Below are positions 1 to 5,239 of a DNA stretch of 5,330 nucleotides, in pieces. This DNA is from CAYOXX01 sp964408025. GTDB taxonomy: Bacteria > Acidobacteriota > DATKUA01. Under the pieces are notes generated by a model. The model was not told where the DNA came from. It ran no database searches and saw only the letters and a program-made list of their open reading frames with translations. The stretch is taken from assembly GCA_964408025.1 (NCBI GenBank), contig CAYOXX010000132.1:1-5330 (forward strand), in the 5' to 3' direction. The position numbers and the translations under genes were made by a program. Each line of letters opens with the position of its first letter. Positions within the stretch are counted from its first letter, which is position 1.

Positions 1-570
1 GGTCCAGGTGGGGCGGCCGAACTGGTCGTCGACCACCTCGATCTCCTCGCGCTCGCCCGCCAGCCGGGCAAAGGAGTCGACGAAGTTCCTGCCGCCGCGC
101 CCGTAGAGCCACTGCGTGCGGACGATGGCATGGCGGCAGTCCGAAGCGGCGACCGCGCGCTCGCCGGCCAGCTTGCTGCGTCCGTAGGCATTGATCGGAT
201 TCGGCTCGCTCTCCTCCGCGTATCCGGCCGCGAGCTCGCCGTCGAAAACGTACTCCGTGCTGATCTGAACCATCCGAGCGCCTACACCAGCGCAGGCCTC
301 GGCCACGTGGCTCGCTCCCGCCCCGTTGACCGCCGCCGCCAGCTCCTCGCTCTCCTCGCAGGCGTCGACGTCGGTGAAGGCCGCGCAGTTGACCACCTCG
401 TCGGGGGCCAACCTGCTGATGGCCTCTAGGACCCTACCACGCTCCGTGATGTCGAGCTCTTCGACATCCCAACTCGTCAGGTGGCAGCGGCCCGCCAGCG
501 CCGCGCAGAGGGCCTGCCCGAGCATGCCGCGGGCACCCAGGACCAGCACGCGCGTGTCCGGCTCCAGCAT
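1..570 (-). CDS. rmlD: dTDP-4-dehydrorhamnose reductase RmlD (C-terminal part lies outside the window)
   Basis: The minus strand from 570 is open without a stop to base 1 and gives the first 190 residues of an SDR-fold reductase. RmlD reduces dTDP-4-dehydro-L-rhamnose to dTDP-L-rhamnose with NAD(P)H, the last step of the cytoplasmic pathway to this surface-sugar donor. Visible motifs are the Rossmann GARGMLG at residues 12-18, NCAAFTDVDACE at 61-72, STEYVFDG at 104-111 and YGRSK at 129-133. These supply the catalytic Thr105, Tyr129 and Lys133. DDQFGRPT at 181-188 is the usual RmlD motif before the C-terminal substrate domain. Family members are about 280-300 residues, so roughly 100 residues are missing at the left edge. 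One small deviation is Glu106 where TDY is commonest. The ATG at 570 overlaps the rmlB stop by one base (TGATG), and GGGGGT at 581-576, inside the last rmlB codons, can act as its ribosome site. The reading frame and motifs make this call secure. Confidence 0.95.
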   Translation of the reverse strand, partial: MLEPDTRVLVLGARGMLGQALCAALAGRCHLTSWDVEELDITERGRVLEAISRLAPDEVVNCAAFTDVDACEESEELAAAVNGAGASHVAEACAGVGARMVQISTEYVFDGELAAGYAEESEPNPINAYGRSKLAGERAVAASDCRHAIVRTQWLYGRGGRNFVDSFARLAGEREEIEVVDDQFGRPTWT

Positions 571-1580
571 CAGCGACCCCCGTACATGCGGCGGTAGTAC
601 TGCTGGTACTCGCCGCTGAGGATACTCTCGCACCAGGCACGGTTGCCGCGGTACCACTCTACGGTGGCCCGCAGGCCCTCCTCGAAGTCGACCAGCGGCC
701 GCCAGTCGAGCTCCTCCCTCGCCCTGGAGGAGTCAAGGGCGTAGCGGCGGTCGTGACCGGGCCGGTCGCCCACGAAGCCGATCAGCGACTCCGGTTTGCC
801 CAGCAGGCGCAGCAGCAGCTTCACCAGGTCGATGTTGCGCCACTCGGCGCCGCCGCCCATGTTATACACTCGCCCCGGCTCGCCGCGCTCCAGCGCCGCC
901 AGGACGCCGCGGCAGTTGTCCTCGACGTGGATCCAGTCGCGAACGTTGGCTCCGTCCCCGTAGACCGGCAGCTCCTTGTCGGCCAGGGCGTTGTTGATCA
1001 TCAGCGGGATCAGCTTCTCCGGGAACTGGTAGGGACCGTAGTTGTTGGACGAGCGGGTGATGATCGACGGGTAGCCGTAGGTCTTCTCGTAGGCGCGGCA
1101 GATCAGGTCGGCCGAGGCCTTGCTGGCGGCGTAGGGCGAGTTGGGCCGCAGCGGGTCGTCCTCGACGAAGCGCCCCTCGGGCCCCAGCGAGCCGTAAACC
1201 TCGTCGGTCGAGACTTGCAGGAAGCGCGGCATGCCCTCGCGCCGCGCCACCTCGAGCAGCATCTGTGTGCCGACGACATTGGTGCGCAAAAAAGGCGCCG
1301 GCTCCTCGATCGAGCGGTCGACGTGGCTCTCGGCGGCGAAGTTGACCACCGCATCGAACTCCGCCCCGCCCAGCACGCCCTCGAGCGCCCCGCCGTCGGC
1401 GATGTCGCCGCGCACGAAGGCGTAGCGCGGCGACGAGGCCACCTCGGCCAGGTTATCCAGGTTGCCGGCGTAGGTGAGCAGGTCGAAATTGACAATCTCC
1501 CAGCCGGGAAGCTCCCTCAGCAGCAGGCGGATGAAGTTCGAGCCGATAAAGCCTGCGCCGCCGGTCACCAGAACGCGCAT
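570..1580 (-). CDS. rmlB: dTDP-glucose 4,6-dehydratase RmlB
   Basis: This 336-residue protein has the usual family length. It converts dTDP-glucose to dTDP-4-dehydro-6-deoxyglucose using tightly bound NAD+, the second step of dTDP-rhamnose synthesis. The Rossmann motif GGAGFIG is at residues 7-13 and FAAESHVDRS at 81-90. The catalytic Thr125-Asp126-Glu127 lies in STDEVYG, and Tyr150 and Lys154 form the SDR YxxxK pair. RSSNNYGPYQFPEKLIPL begins at 176, and GDRPGHDRRYALD (271-283) marks the nucleotide-sugar domain. All catalytic residues are present. The ATG at 1580 is preceded on the minus strand by GGGGGAG (1593-1587) with a 6-base spacer. The gene overlaps rmlD by one base, so the two are almost certainly one transcript and probably translationally coupled. 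rmlA and rmlC are not in the window and may lie beyond the left edge. Confidence 0.97.
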   Translation of the reverse strand: MRVLVTGGAGFIGSNFIRLLLRELPGWEIVNFDLLTYAGNLDNLAEVASSPRYAFVRGDIADGGALEGVLGGAEFDAVVNFAAESHVDRSIEEPAPFLRTNVVGTQMLLEVARREGMPRFLQVSTDEVYGSLGPEGRFVEDDPLRPNSPYAASKASADLICRAYEKTYGYPSIITRSSNNYGPYQFPEKLIPLMINNALADKELPVYGDGANVRDWIHVEDNCRGVLAALERGEPGRVYNMGGGAEWRNIDLVKLLLRLLGKPESLIGFVGDRPGHDRRYALDSSRAREELDWRPLVDFEEGLRATVEWYRGNRAWCESILSGEYQQYYRRMYGGR

Positions 1581-1611
1581 CGTTCGCTCCCCCAGCGTTT
1601 CCCGGGCACCG

Positions 1612-1620
1612 AGTATACCA
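1612..1620 (-). promoter_or_regulatory. Candidate extended -10 promoter of rmlB-rmlD
   Basis: Read on the minus strand, 1620-1612 is TGGTATACT, which fits an extended -10 (TGnTATAAT with one mismatch in the hexamer). It would start transcription about 25 bases upstream of the rmlB ATG. A TTAACA hexamer at 1637-1632 resembles a -35 (5 of 6) but leaves only a 14-base spacer, so any activity would rest on the extended -10. This is inferred from sequence only. Confidence 0.5.
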
Positions 1621-1630
1621 GAGGCTTCCC

Positions 1631-1659
1631 TTGTTAAGCGCCCCCGGCGGCCGTATCAT
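1631..1659 (+). promoter_or_regulatory. Candidate sigma70-type promoter of the larA homologue
   Basis: TTGTTA at 1631-1636 (4 of 6 matches to the -35) and TATCAT at 1654-1659 (5 of 6 matches to the -10) are separated by exactly 17 bases. The expected start point is near 1666, giving a leader of only about 13 bases that begins at the Shine-Dalgarno sequence. The -35 shares bases with the TTAACA element read on the other strand, so the two divergent promoters would overlap. Confidence 0.45.
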
Positions 1660-1675
1660 CTCCCCCGGAGGAGAT
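1658..1675. repeat. Small inverted repeat over the larA -10 and ribosome site
   Basis: ATCTCC at 1658-1663 and GGAGAT at 1670-1675 are perfect reverse complements around a 6-base centre. The right arm is part of the Shine-Dalgarno sequence and the left arm starts in the -10. It could be an operator half-site pair. It could also mask the ribosome site in a transcript that starts further upstream. A six-base repeat can also arise by chance. Confidence 0.3.
1667..1673 (+). promoter_or_regulatory. Shine-Dalgarno sequence that fixes a TTG start for the larA homologue
   Basis: GGAGGAG at 1667-1673 lies 5 bases before an in-frame TTG at 1679-1681. No ATG or GTG follows at a suitable distance before the conserved N-terminal strand of the protein. 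The only earlier start-type codon in frame (TTG at 1631) has no ribosome site and overlaps the candidate -35. Confidence 0.75.
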
Positions 1676-1678
1676 CCG

Positions 1679-2950
1679 TTGGCGAAGGCTGTCCTCAACT
1701 ACGGCGACGGCGAGCTGACCATGCACTACGACCCGGCCGCCTTCCGCCTCCTGACGCCCAACCCCCCCACTCGGCCGCTTGACGCCGGGGAACTGCGCGA
1801 TGCCCTGCGCGCGCCGGTCGACTCACCTCCCCTTTCCGAGCTGGCCGGGAGCGCGCGCTCGGCGCTCGTAGTCGTCAGCGACGCCACGCGTATCGCCCGC
1901 GCTGATCTGATACTGCCGATCCTGCTGGAAGAGTTGCATCTCGGCGGCCTGGCTCCCGGGCGCGTGAAGGTAATAATTGCCCTGGGCAACCACAGGCGGG
2001 CTACGCCGGAGGAGATTGGCTCGCTGCTCGGCGAAACGGCCGGCTTGCTTGAGGTGCTCCAGCACGACGGCCGCGACCCGGCCGGGCTCGTGCGGTTCGG
2101 GCGCACGGGACGCGGCACCGAAGTGCGGCTGAACCGCCTGCTGGCGGAGCACGACCTGGTGATCGCTGTCTCGATGGTCAACTTCCACTACTTCGCCGGC
2201 TTCACCGGCGGGCGAAAGTCGATCGTACCCGGACTAGCCGCGCGCGAAACGATAGTCGACAACCACCTCCTGGCCATCGACTTCGAGCGCGGGCGCCTGG
2301 CCGATGGCGTCGAGCCGGGCCGCCTGGACGGCAACCCGGTGCACGAGGACCTCGAGGAGGCCGCGGCGATGGCGCCGCCGTCGTTCGCCGTCAACGTCGT
2401 CCTCACCCCTGAGCGCGAGATCGGTGCCCTCTTCGCCGGGAACTGGGTCGCCGCCCACCGCAGGGCCTGCGACGAGTACATGCGACGTTACGGCGTCGCC
2501 GTCGCGGCCCGCCGCGAGGTCGTTATCGCCAGCTGCGGCGGCAGCCCCAAGGACATCGACCTCATCCAGAGCCACAAGACGATCCAACTTGCTACCCGCG
2601 CCCTCGAGCCCGGAGGCACACTGGTGCTGCTGGCGCGCTGCCCCGAAGGCTTCGGCAGCGACCAGTTCCAGAACTTCTTTCCGATTGGCGACTCCGGCGC
2701 CTTCCTCCGCCGCCTGCACAAGAACCCTTCCCCCAACGGCCAGACGGCGCTTGCCGCCCACGCCAAGGCGCGCGAGTTCCGCATCGTACTCATATCGGAC
2801 CTGCCGCCCACGGAGGTCGGAGAGTTCGGGATTACGCCGGCCACCAATCTCGACGAGGCTCTATCAAACTTGGGTTCCCACCTGGACGAGGAGGGAATAG
2901 GCTACATCGTTCCGCAAGGGGCGGTTACTTTACCCCTGGTTTCCCGCTGA
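1679..2950 (+). CDS. LarA-family (DUF2088) nickel-pincer 2-hydroxyacid racemase/epimerase homologue
   Basis: From the TTG at 1679 the product is 423 residues, close to the approximately 424 of Lactiplantibacillus plantarum LarA. The first residues (AKAVLNYGDGELTMHY) fit the family's N-terminal strand. LarA interconverts lactate enantiomers by hydride transfer through a nickel-pincer nucleotide attached to lysine. Counterparts of the key residues are visible: Arg71 in SDATR (67-71), catalytic His105 in LGNHR, and catalytic His170 in FHYFAGF. Lys180 in GGRK is the cofactor attachment residue, and His196, 16 residues later, is the nickel ligand. The Lys-His spacing matches K184/H200 of LarA. HDGRD (129-133), GNPVHED (218-224), SPKDID (289-294), Gln297 and Lys300 also fit. 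Two pocket positions differ: Ala69 replaces His in SDHTR, and Ile296 replaces the Tyr before Gln. The substrate may therefore not be lactate. The cofactor genes larB, larC and larE are not here. The gene is divergent from rmlB and seems monocistronic. The family call is secure; the substrate is unknown. Confidence 0.92.
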   Translation: MAKAVLNYGDGELTMHYDPAAFRLLTPNPPTRPLDAGELRDALRAPVDSPPLSELAGSARSALVVVSDATRIARADLILPILLEELHLGGLAPGRVKVIIALGNHRRATPEEIGSLLGETAGLLEVLQHDGRDPAGLVRFGRTGRGTEVRLNRLLAEHDLVIAVSMVNFHYFAGFTGGRKSIVPGLAARETIVDNHLLAIDFERGRLADGVEPGRLDGNPVHEDLEEAAAMAPPSFAVNVVLTPEREIGALFAGNWVAAHRRACDEYMRRYGVAVAARREVVIASCGGSPKDIDLIQSHKTIQLATRALEPGGTLVLLARCPEGFGSDQFQNFFPIGDSGAFLRRLHKNPSPNGQTALAAHAKAREFRIVLISDLPPTEVGEFGITPATNLDEALSNLGSHLDEEGIGYIVPQGAVTLPLVSR

Positions 2951-3012
2951 ATATACAAATTCATTTCACTGGCAGCGCTATCGGCGAACTGGATCCTGCT
3001 GCACCTCCACCC
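2951..3012. other. Short gap between convergent genes, no strong terminator
   Basis: The 62 bases between the larA stop and the small minus-strand ORF contain a weak inverted repeat, GCAGC at 2972-2976 with GCTGC at 2998-3002. A longer-range 6-bp pair, GCTATC (2977-2982) with GATAGC (3029-3034), is followed on the plus strand by a pyrimidine run around 3035-3047. The latter could weakly terminate larA transcription inside the end of the opposing ORF. Neither is a convincing rho-independent terminator. Confidence 0.25.
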
Positions 3013-3192
3013 TTATCGGCGGCGCGGTGATAGCTCCTCTTTTTCTTTGCTTTCGGTACTGCTGCTGCCCTGGATCTGGACCGCGCCCCAAAGCGACATG
3101 CAGATCTGCTCGTTCTCGCAGAGGGCACATTCCTCCAACTCGCGGATGCTCGACGGCACCCTGCCGATACAATCTTTTTTATAGATTTTCAT
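3013..3192 (-). CDS. Unrecognised 59-residue cysteine-cluster protein
   Basis: On the minus strand an ATG at 3192 opens 59 codons ending in TAA at 3013-3015. I do not recognise the product. It begins MKIYKKDCIGRVPSSIRELE and carries four cysteines, Cys8, Cys22, Cys25 and Cys31, spaced C-x13-C-x2-C-x5-C. Such a set could bind zinc or an iron-sulfur cluster. After the hydrophobic stretch MSLWGAVQIQ (32-41) comes a Ser/Thr linker and a charged Lys/Glu segment (47-53) ending SPPRR. There is no signal peptide or membrane segment, so it is probably cytoplasmic. Codons favour G or C at the third position as in neighbouring genes, except for the AT-rich first eight. Support beyond length comes from a candidate promoter and palindromes directly upstream. 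The ribosome site is weak: a G-rich GGGGTGG lies about 8-14 bases before the ATG. The ORF is short, and conservation cannot be tested here. Confidence 0.55.
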   Translation of the reverse strand: MKIYKKDCIGRVPSSIRELEECALCENEQICMSLWGAVQIQGSSSTESKEKEELSPRRR

Positions 3193-3211
3193 GCGCTGAC
3201 CACCCCAAACT

Positions 3212-3224
3212 GGTTAACTTAACC
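3212..3224. repeat. Perfect palindrome GGTTAA-C-TTAACC
   Basis: Bases 3212-3224 read GGTTAACTTAACC, a perfect 6+1+6 inverted repeat. It lies 20-32 bases upstream of the ATG of the small ORF. Two more copies of the half-site lie upstream at 3240-3245 and 3264-3269. The dyad symmetry and repetition suggest a binding site for a dimeric regulator; no regulator can be named. Confidence 0.55.
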
Positions 3225-3238
3225 GCCTGACAGGACAA

Positions 3239-3270
3239 AGGTTAAGAAAGAGGACCTCTATATTTAACCT
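3239..3270. repeat. Nested inverted repeats: AGGTTAA...TTAACCT enclosing AGAGGACCTCT
   Basis: AGGTTAA at 3239-3245 and TTAACCT at 3264-3270 are perfect 7-base reverse complements. Centred between them is AGAGGACCTCT (3249-3259), itself a perfect 5+1+5 palindrome. The whole 32 bases could be a two-site operator, or in RNA a hairpin with a small internal bulge. It overlaps the candidate -10 of the small ORF promoter. Confidence 0.5.
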
Positions 3271-3291
3271 ACGTTGTTGTCTACATGTCAA
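3262..3291 (-). promoter_or_regulatory. Candidate promoter for the small cysteine-cluster ORF
   Basis: Read on the minus strand, TTGACA at 3291-3286 is a perfect -35, followed after 18 bases by TTAAAT at 3267-3262 (4 of 6 matches to the -10). Transcription would start near 3255, about 63 bases before the ATG at 3192. The GGTTAA-type repeats overlap the -10 and lie just downstream, the usual place for a repressor operator. Confidence 0.4.
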
Positions 3292-3305
3292 CCGTAATTT
3301 TGACA
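3286..3305. repeat. Back-to-back TTGACA hexamers as an inverted repeat
   Basis: TGTCAA at 3286-3291 and TTGACA at 3300-3305 are reverse complements 8 bases apart, so a consensus -35 points outward on each strand. The minus-strand copy has a plausible -10. The plus-strand copy has only poor -10 candidates (for example TAAGAC at 3321) and no plus-strand gene ahead of it. The pair may be a protein-binding dyad instead of two promoters. Confidence 0.4.
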
Positions 3306-3315
3306 AAGTTCAGAT

Positions 3316-3357
3316 ACATCTAAGACCAGACAATTAGATTGCCAACCCAATAGATGT
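3316..3357. repeat. Inverted repeat ACATCTA...TAGATGT
   Basis: ACATCTA at 3316-3322 and TAGATGT at 3351-3357 are perfect 7-base reverse complements with 28 bases between. Inside are the shorter pairs CAAT/ATTG at 3331-3341 and ATTG/CAAT at 3338-3351. The right arm runs into GTTGTTGTCT (3356-3365), a 10-base direct repeat of 3273-3282. In AT-rich DNA some of this is expected by chance. Confidence 0.3.
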
Positions 3358-3417
3358 TGTTGTCTTTATTTAGGGGATACCATATTTAGTGCCTTTTTCG
3401 TTGGACCGCTTCTGACG

Positions 3418-3427
3418 GAACCGGTTC
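3418..3427. repeat. Palindrome GAACCGGTTC immediately after the mtaB stop
   Basis: The ten bases directly following the mtaB TGA form a perfect palindrome. No T-run follows it on the minus strand, so it does not look like a rho-independent terminator. No other mtaB terminator is visible. Confidence 0.35.
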
Positions 3428-4720
3428 TCAGCCGGCGGGCGATTCACCGCTCTCCATCGCGCCCACCGTTTCCCCGCGCGAAGCGCCGGTGATTGCCACG
3501 CTGCAGAGGCTGTTGGGCGCAACCGACCCTTCTGCCTCGACGGAAACGTGTATGAAGTTGTCGGTGAGGGCCACGGGGCGGCCTCTCTTGTCGCGGTTGG
3601 CCAGGACAAGCGCAGGCAGCGTGCAGCCCACGAGGTCGAGGCGGAAGCTGTAGTTCCGCTCCTTCATCGAGGCCCGCAGCTCGGCGCCGCGGCGGGTCAC
3701 CGTCTCCGTGTGAACCCTGCCGGGCATGGCGGCCGCCTCGGTGCCGGGGCGGGGGCTGAAGGAGAAGACGTGCGCGTAGGTGAAGGGAGCTCCGGTGAGC
3801 AGCCCGACGGTGGCCGCGAAATCGTCGTCGCTCTCGCCGGGGAAGCCGACGATGACGTCTGCGCCGATGCCGCACTCGGGCATCATCCGCCGCGCCGTCT
3901 TCACCGCCTTGCGGATCCCCTCCGGATCAGGCGGCCGGCGCATCCGCTCCAGTATTCTAGCCGAGCCGCTTTGCACCGCCAGGTGGAGGTGGCGGGCGAT
4001 GCGGCGCGAGCTCGCCATCAGCTCGAGCAGCTCGTCGCCGACCTCGTACGGCTCGAGCGAACAGAGTCTAATCCTCGGCAACCCCTCGGCGCCGTCGACC
4101 GCTCTCAGAAGGTCCAGCAGGTTTTCCCGCCGCTCCCTGCCCCCGCCCCAGAGGCCGAGGTGGGTGCCGGTGAGCACCACCTCCTTGAATCCCCGCCGGG
4201 CGAGGGCGCGCAGTCTGCCGATCACCTCGTCTCCGGGCAGGCTGCGGCTCGGACCCCTTACCGTGCGCACGACGCAGTAGCTGCATTCCATGTCGCACCC
4301 CTCCTGGATCTTCAGGTAGGGGCGGGTGCGGCCGCCGAAGTCCGCCTCCGGCTCGAACGGCCCGGCCTGACCCGGCGGCTCGGCCTCGCCGCCGGCGAGC
4401 CGGTAAAGCTCACCCCTCTCGCCCAGGCCGAGGACGTCGTCGACCTCCGGCATCGCGGCCAGGAGCTCGGCGTCGCGCTCGGCGTAGCAGCCGGTGACCA
4501 CCAGGCGGCTCCTGGGCGATAACCGCTTCAGGCGGCGGATCGCCTGGCGGGCGTGGCTGTCGGCGCGGGCGGTGACGGTGCAGGTGTTGACCACGATCAG
4601 CTCGGCCTCGGCGGGCGCCGAAGCCTCCGCCAGGCCGCGCGAGCGCAGCGCCGCGCGCACGGCGGCCGTGTCGGACTGGTTGAGCTTGCAGCCGAATGTC
4701 TGGAGGTAGAACCGCTTCAC
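3428..4720 (-). CDS. mtaB: tRNA t6A37 methylthiotransferase MtaB (radical SAM)
   Basis: This 430-residue protein has the full methylthiotransferase layout. MtaB converts t6A37 to ms2t6A37 in ANN-decoding tRNAs, using two [4Fe-4S] clusters and SAM. The N-terminal UPF0004 domain carries Cys11 (TFGCKLNQ), Cys47 and Cys78 (TGCYAERD). Cys47 sits in NTCTVT, the form typical of MtaB, whereas MiaB usually has NTCSVR. The radical SAM motif Cys142-x3-Cys146-x2-Cys149 follows in EGCDMECSYC. LTGTHLGLWG (183-192), HLHLAVQSGS (244-253) and GFPGES (292-297) are typical core motifs. Residues about 365-425 form a divergent TRAM-like RNA-binding tail. The start is GTG at 4720, where purE ends: GTGA gives a four-base overlap, so translation is probably coupled. 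A weak AGGT lies about 10 bases upstream. No truncation or missing catalytic residue is seen. RimO and MiaB are less likely given NTCTVT and the THLG motif. Confidence 0.93.
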   Translation of the reverse strand: MKRFYLQTFGCKLNQSDTAAVRAALRSRGLAEASAPAEAELIVVNTCTVTARADSHARQAIRRLKRLSPRSRLVVTGCYAERDAELLAAMPEVDDVLGLGERGELYRLAGGEAEPPGQAGPFEPEADFGGRTRPYLKIQEGCDMECSYCVVRTVRGPSRSLPGDEVIGRLRALARRGFKEVVLTGTHLGLWGGGRERRENLLDLLRAVDGAEGLPRIRLCSLEPYEVGDELLELMASSRRIARHLHLAVQSGSARILERMRRPPDPEGIRKAVKTARRMMPECGIGADVIVGFPGESDDDFAATVGLLTGAPFTYAHVFSFSPRPGTEAAAMPGRVHTETVTRRGAELRASMKERNYSFRLDLVGCTLPALVLANRDKRGRPVALTDNFIHVSVEAEGSVAPNSLCSVAITGASRGETVGAMESGESPAG

Positions 4721-5220
4721 TTATCGAGCGACCTGCGCAGGCGTTCTGCCTTCTGCTCGATACGCCGGTCCATCCGCTCCCTGTGCTCGGCCAGCGCCGA
4801 GCGCAGGCGGTCGTCGGACAGCGCCAGTATGCGGGCTGCGAGGACGCCCGCGTTGGCCGCGCCCCACTCGCCGACGGCCATGGTGGCCACCGGGATCCCG
4901 GATGGCATCTGGGCCGTGGCCAGGAGCGCGTCGATCCCGGCGAGGGGCGAGGAGTCGAGGGGGACTCCGATCACCGGCAGCGTCGTCTCGGCAGCCACCA
5001 CACCAGCCAGGTGTGCGGCACCGCCGGCGGCGGCGATGATCACCTTGGCTCCCGCTGCCTCCGCCTCCGCCACCAAGCGCCGTGTGCGGTCCGGCGTGCG
5101 GTGCGCGCTGGAGACGTTGATGTCGAATGGGATCCCGAATTCGCGCAGCATCTCTAGCGCCGGCCGCACGGCCGGCAGGTCGCTGTCGCTGCCGATAAGT
5201 ATCAGAACCTGCGCGGCCAT
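4717..5220 (-). CDS. purE: N5-carboxyaminoimidazole ribonucleotide mutase PurE (class I)
   Basis: PurE catalyses the rearrangement of N5-CAIR to CAIR in de novo purine synthesis. From the ATG at 5220 the product is 167 residues, the normal size for class I. GSDSD at residues 10-14 binds the phosphoribosyl part. SAHRTP (38-43) carries His40 and AGGAAHLAGV (65-74) carries His70; their 30-residue spacing equals His45/His75 of E. coli PurE. PVIGVP (82-87), QMPSGIPVAT (104-113) and AANAG (121-125) complete the family pattern. The commoner AAHLPG is AAHLAG here. The frame is open further upstream to an ATG at 5286, but 5220 is preferred: GGAGAAG (5232-5226) lies 5 bases before it, the family N-terminus begins there, and a candidate -10 lies between the two starts. 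The C-terminal 40 residues form a charged helix. purK, the usual partner, is not adjacent; the next gene is mtaB, overlapped by four bases. Confidence 0.96.
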   Translation of the reverse strand: MAAQVLILIGSDSDLPAVRPALEMLREFGIPFDINVSSAHRTPDRTRRLVAEAEAAGAKVIIAAAGGAAHLAGVVAAETTLPVIGVPLDSSPLAGIDALLATAQMPSGIPVATMAVGEWGAANAGVLAARILALSDDRLRSALAEHRERMDRRIEQKAERLRRSLDK

Positions 5221-5239
5221 CGTCGCTTCTCCATGCGGT

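Larger units (their letters stand above)
3193..3427. other. AT-rich, gene-free regulatory island
   Basis: No ORF of useful length lies here on either strand; the best ATG-started readings are 5-12 codons. Bases 3241-3360 contain 43 G or C in 120 (36%), in sharp contrast to the flanking genes. The stretch holds a cluster of inverted repeats and a candidate promoter pointing at the small ORF, listed separately. It is the 3' flank of mtaB and the 5' flank of the small gene. Confidence 0.6.

Noticed and set aside
753..1637. 294-codon plus-strand ORF opposite rmlB
   Set aside because: It is antisense to a gene with all catalytic motifs. Its product is rich in Arg, Val, Gln and Ala, as expected from high-GC complementary frames, and shows no domain.
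1631..1678. Extending the larA homologue upstream to TTG at 1631
   Set aside because: There is no ribosome site, it overlaps the candidate promoter, and the extra 16 residues do not match the family N-terminus.
2978..3172. 64-codon minus-strand ORF overlapping the small cysteine ORF in another frame
   Set aside because: It has a weaker start and mixed Arg/Gln/Pro composition. The 3013-3192 frame has an ATG, a cysteine pattern and upstream promoter signals.
3013..3192. Calling the small protein a WhiB-family regulator
   Set aside because: Only the C-x2-C-x5-C spacing and a Trp-Gly agree. The first cysteine spacing, the acidic tail and the lack of the usual WhiB helix do not support homology.
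3027..3230. 67-codon plus-strand ORF with several cysteines
   Set aside because: It runs across the palindrome region and antisense to the better small ORF, without a ribosome site; the Cys and Arg content looks like a complementary-frame effect.
3370..3400. T-run at 3393-3397 as a terminator
   Set aside because: It is only five T on the plus strand with no stable stem before it, and it is on the wrong strand for mtaB.
3548..4522. 324-codon plus-strand ORF opposite mtaB
   Set aside because: Composition is typical of a high-GC antisense shadow, with no motif; mtaB on the other strand is certain.
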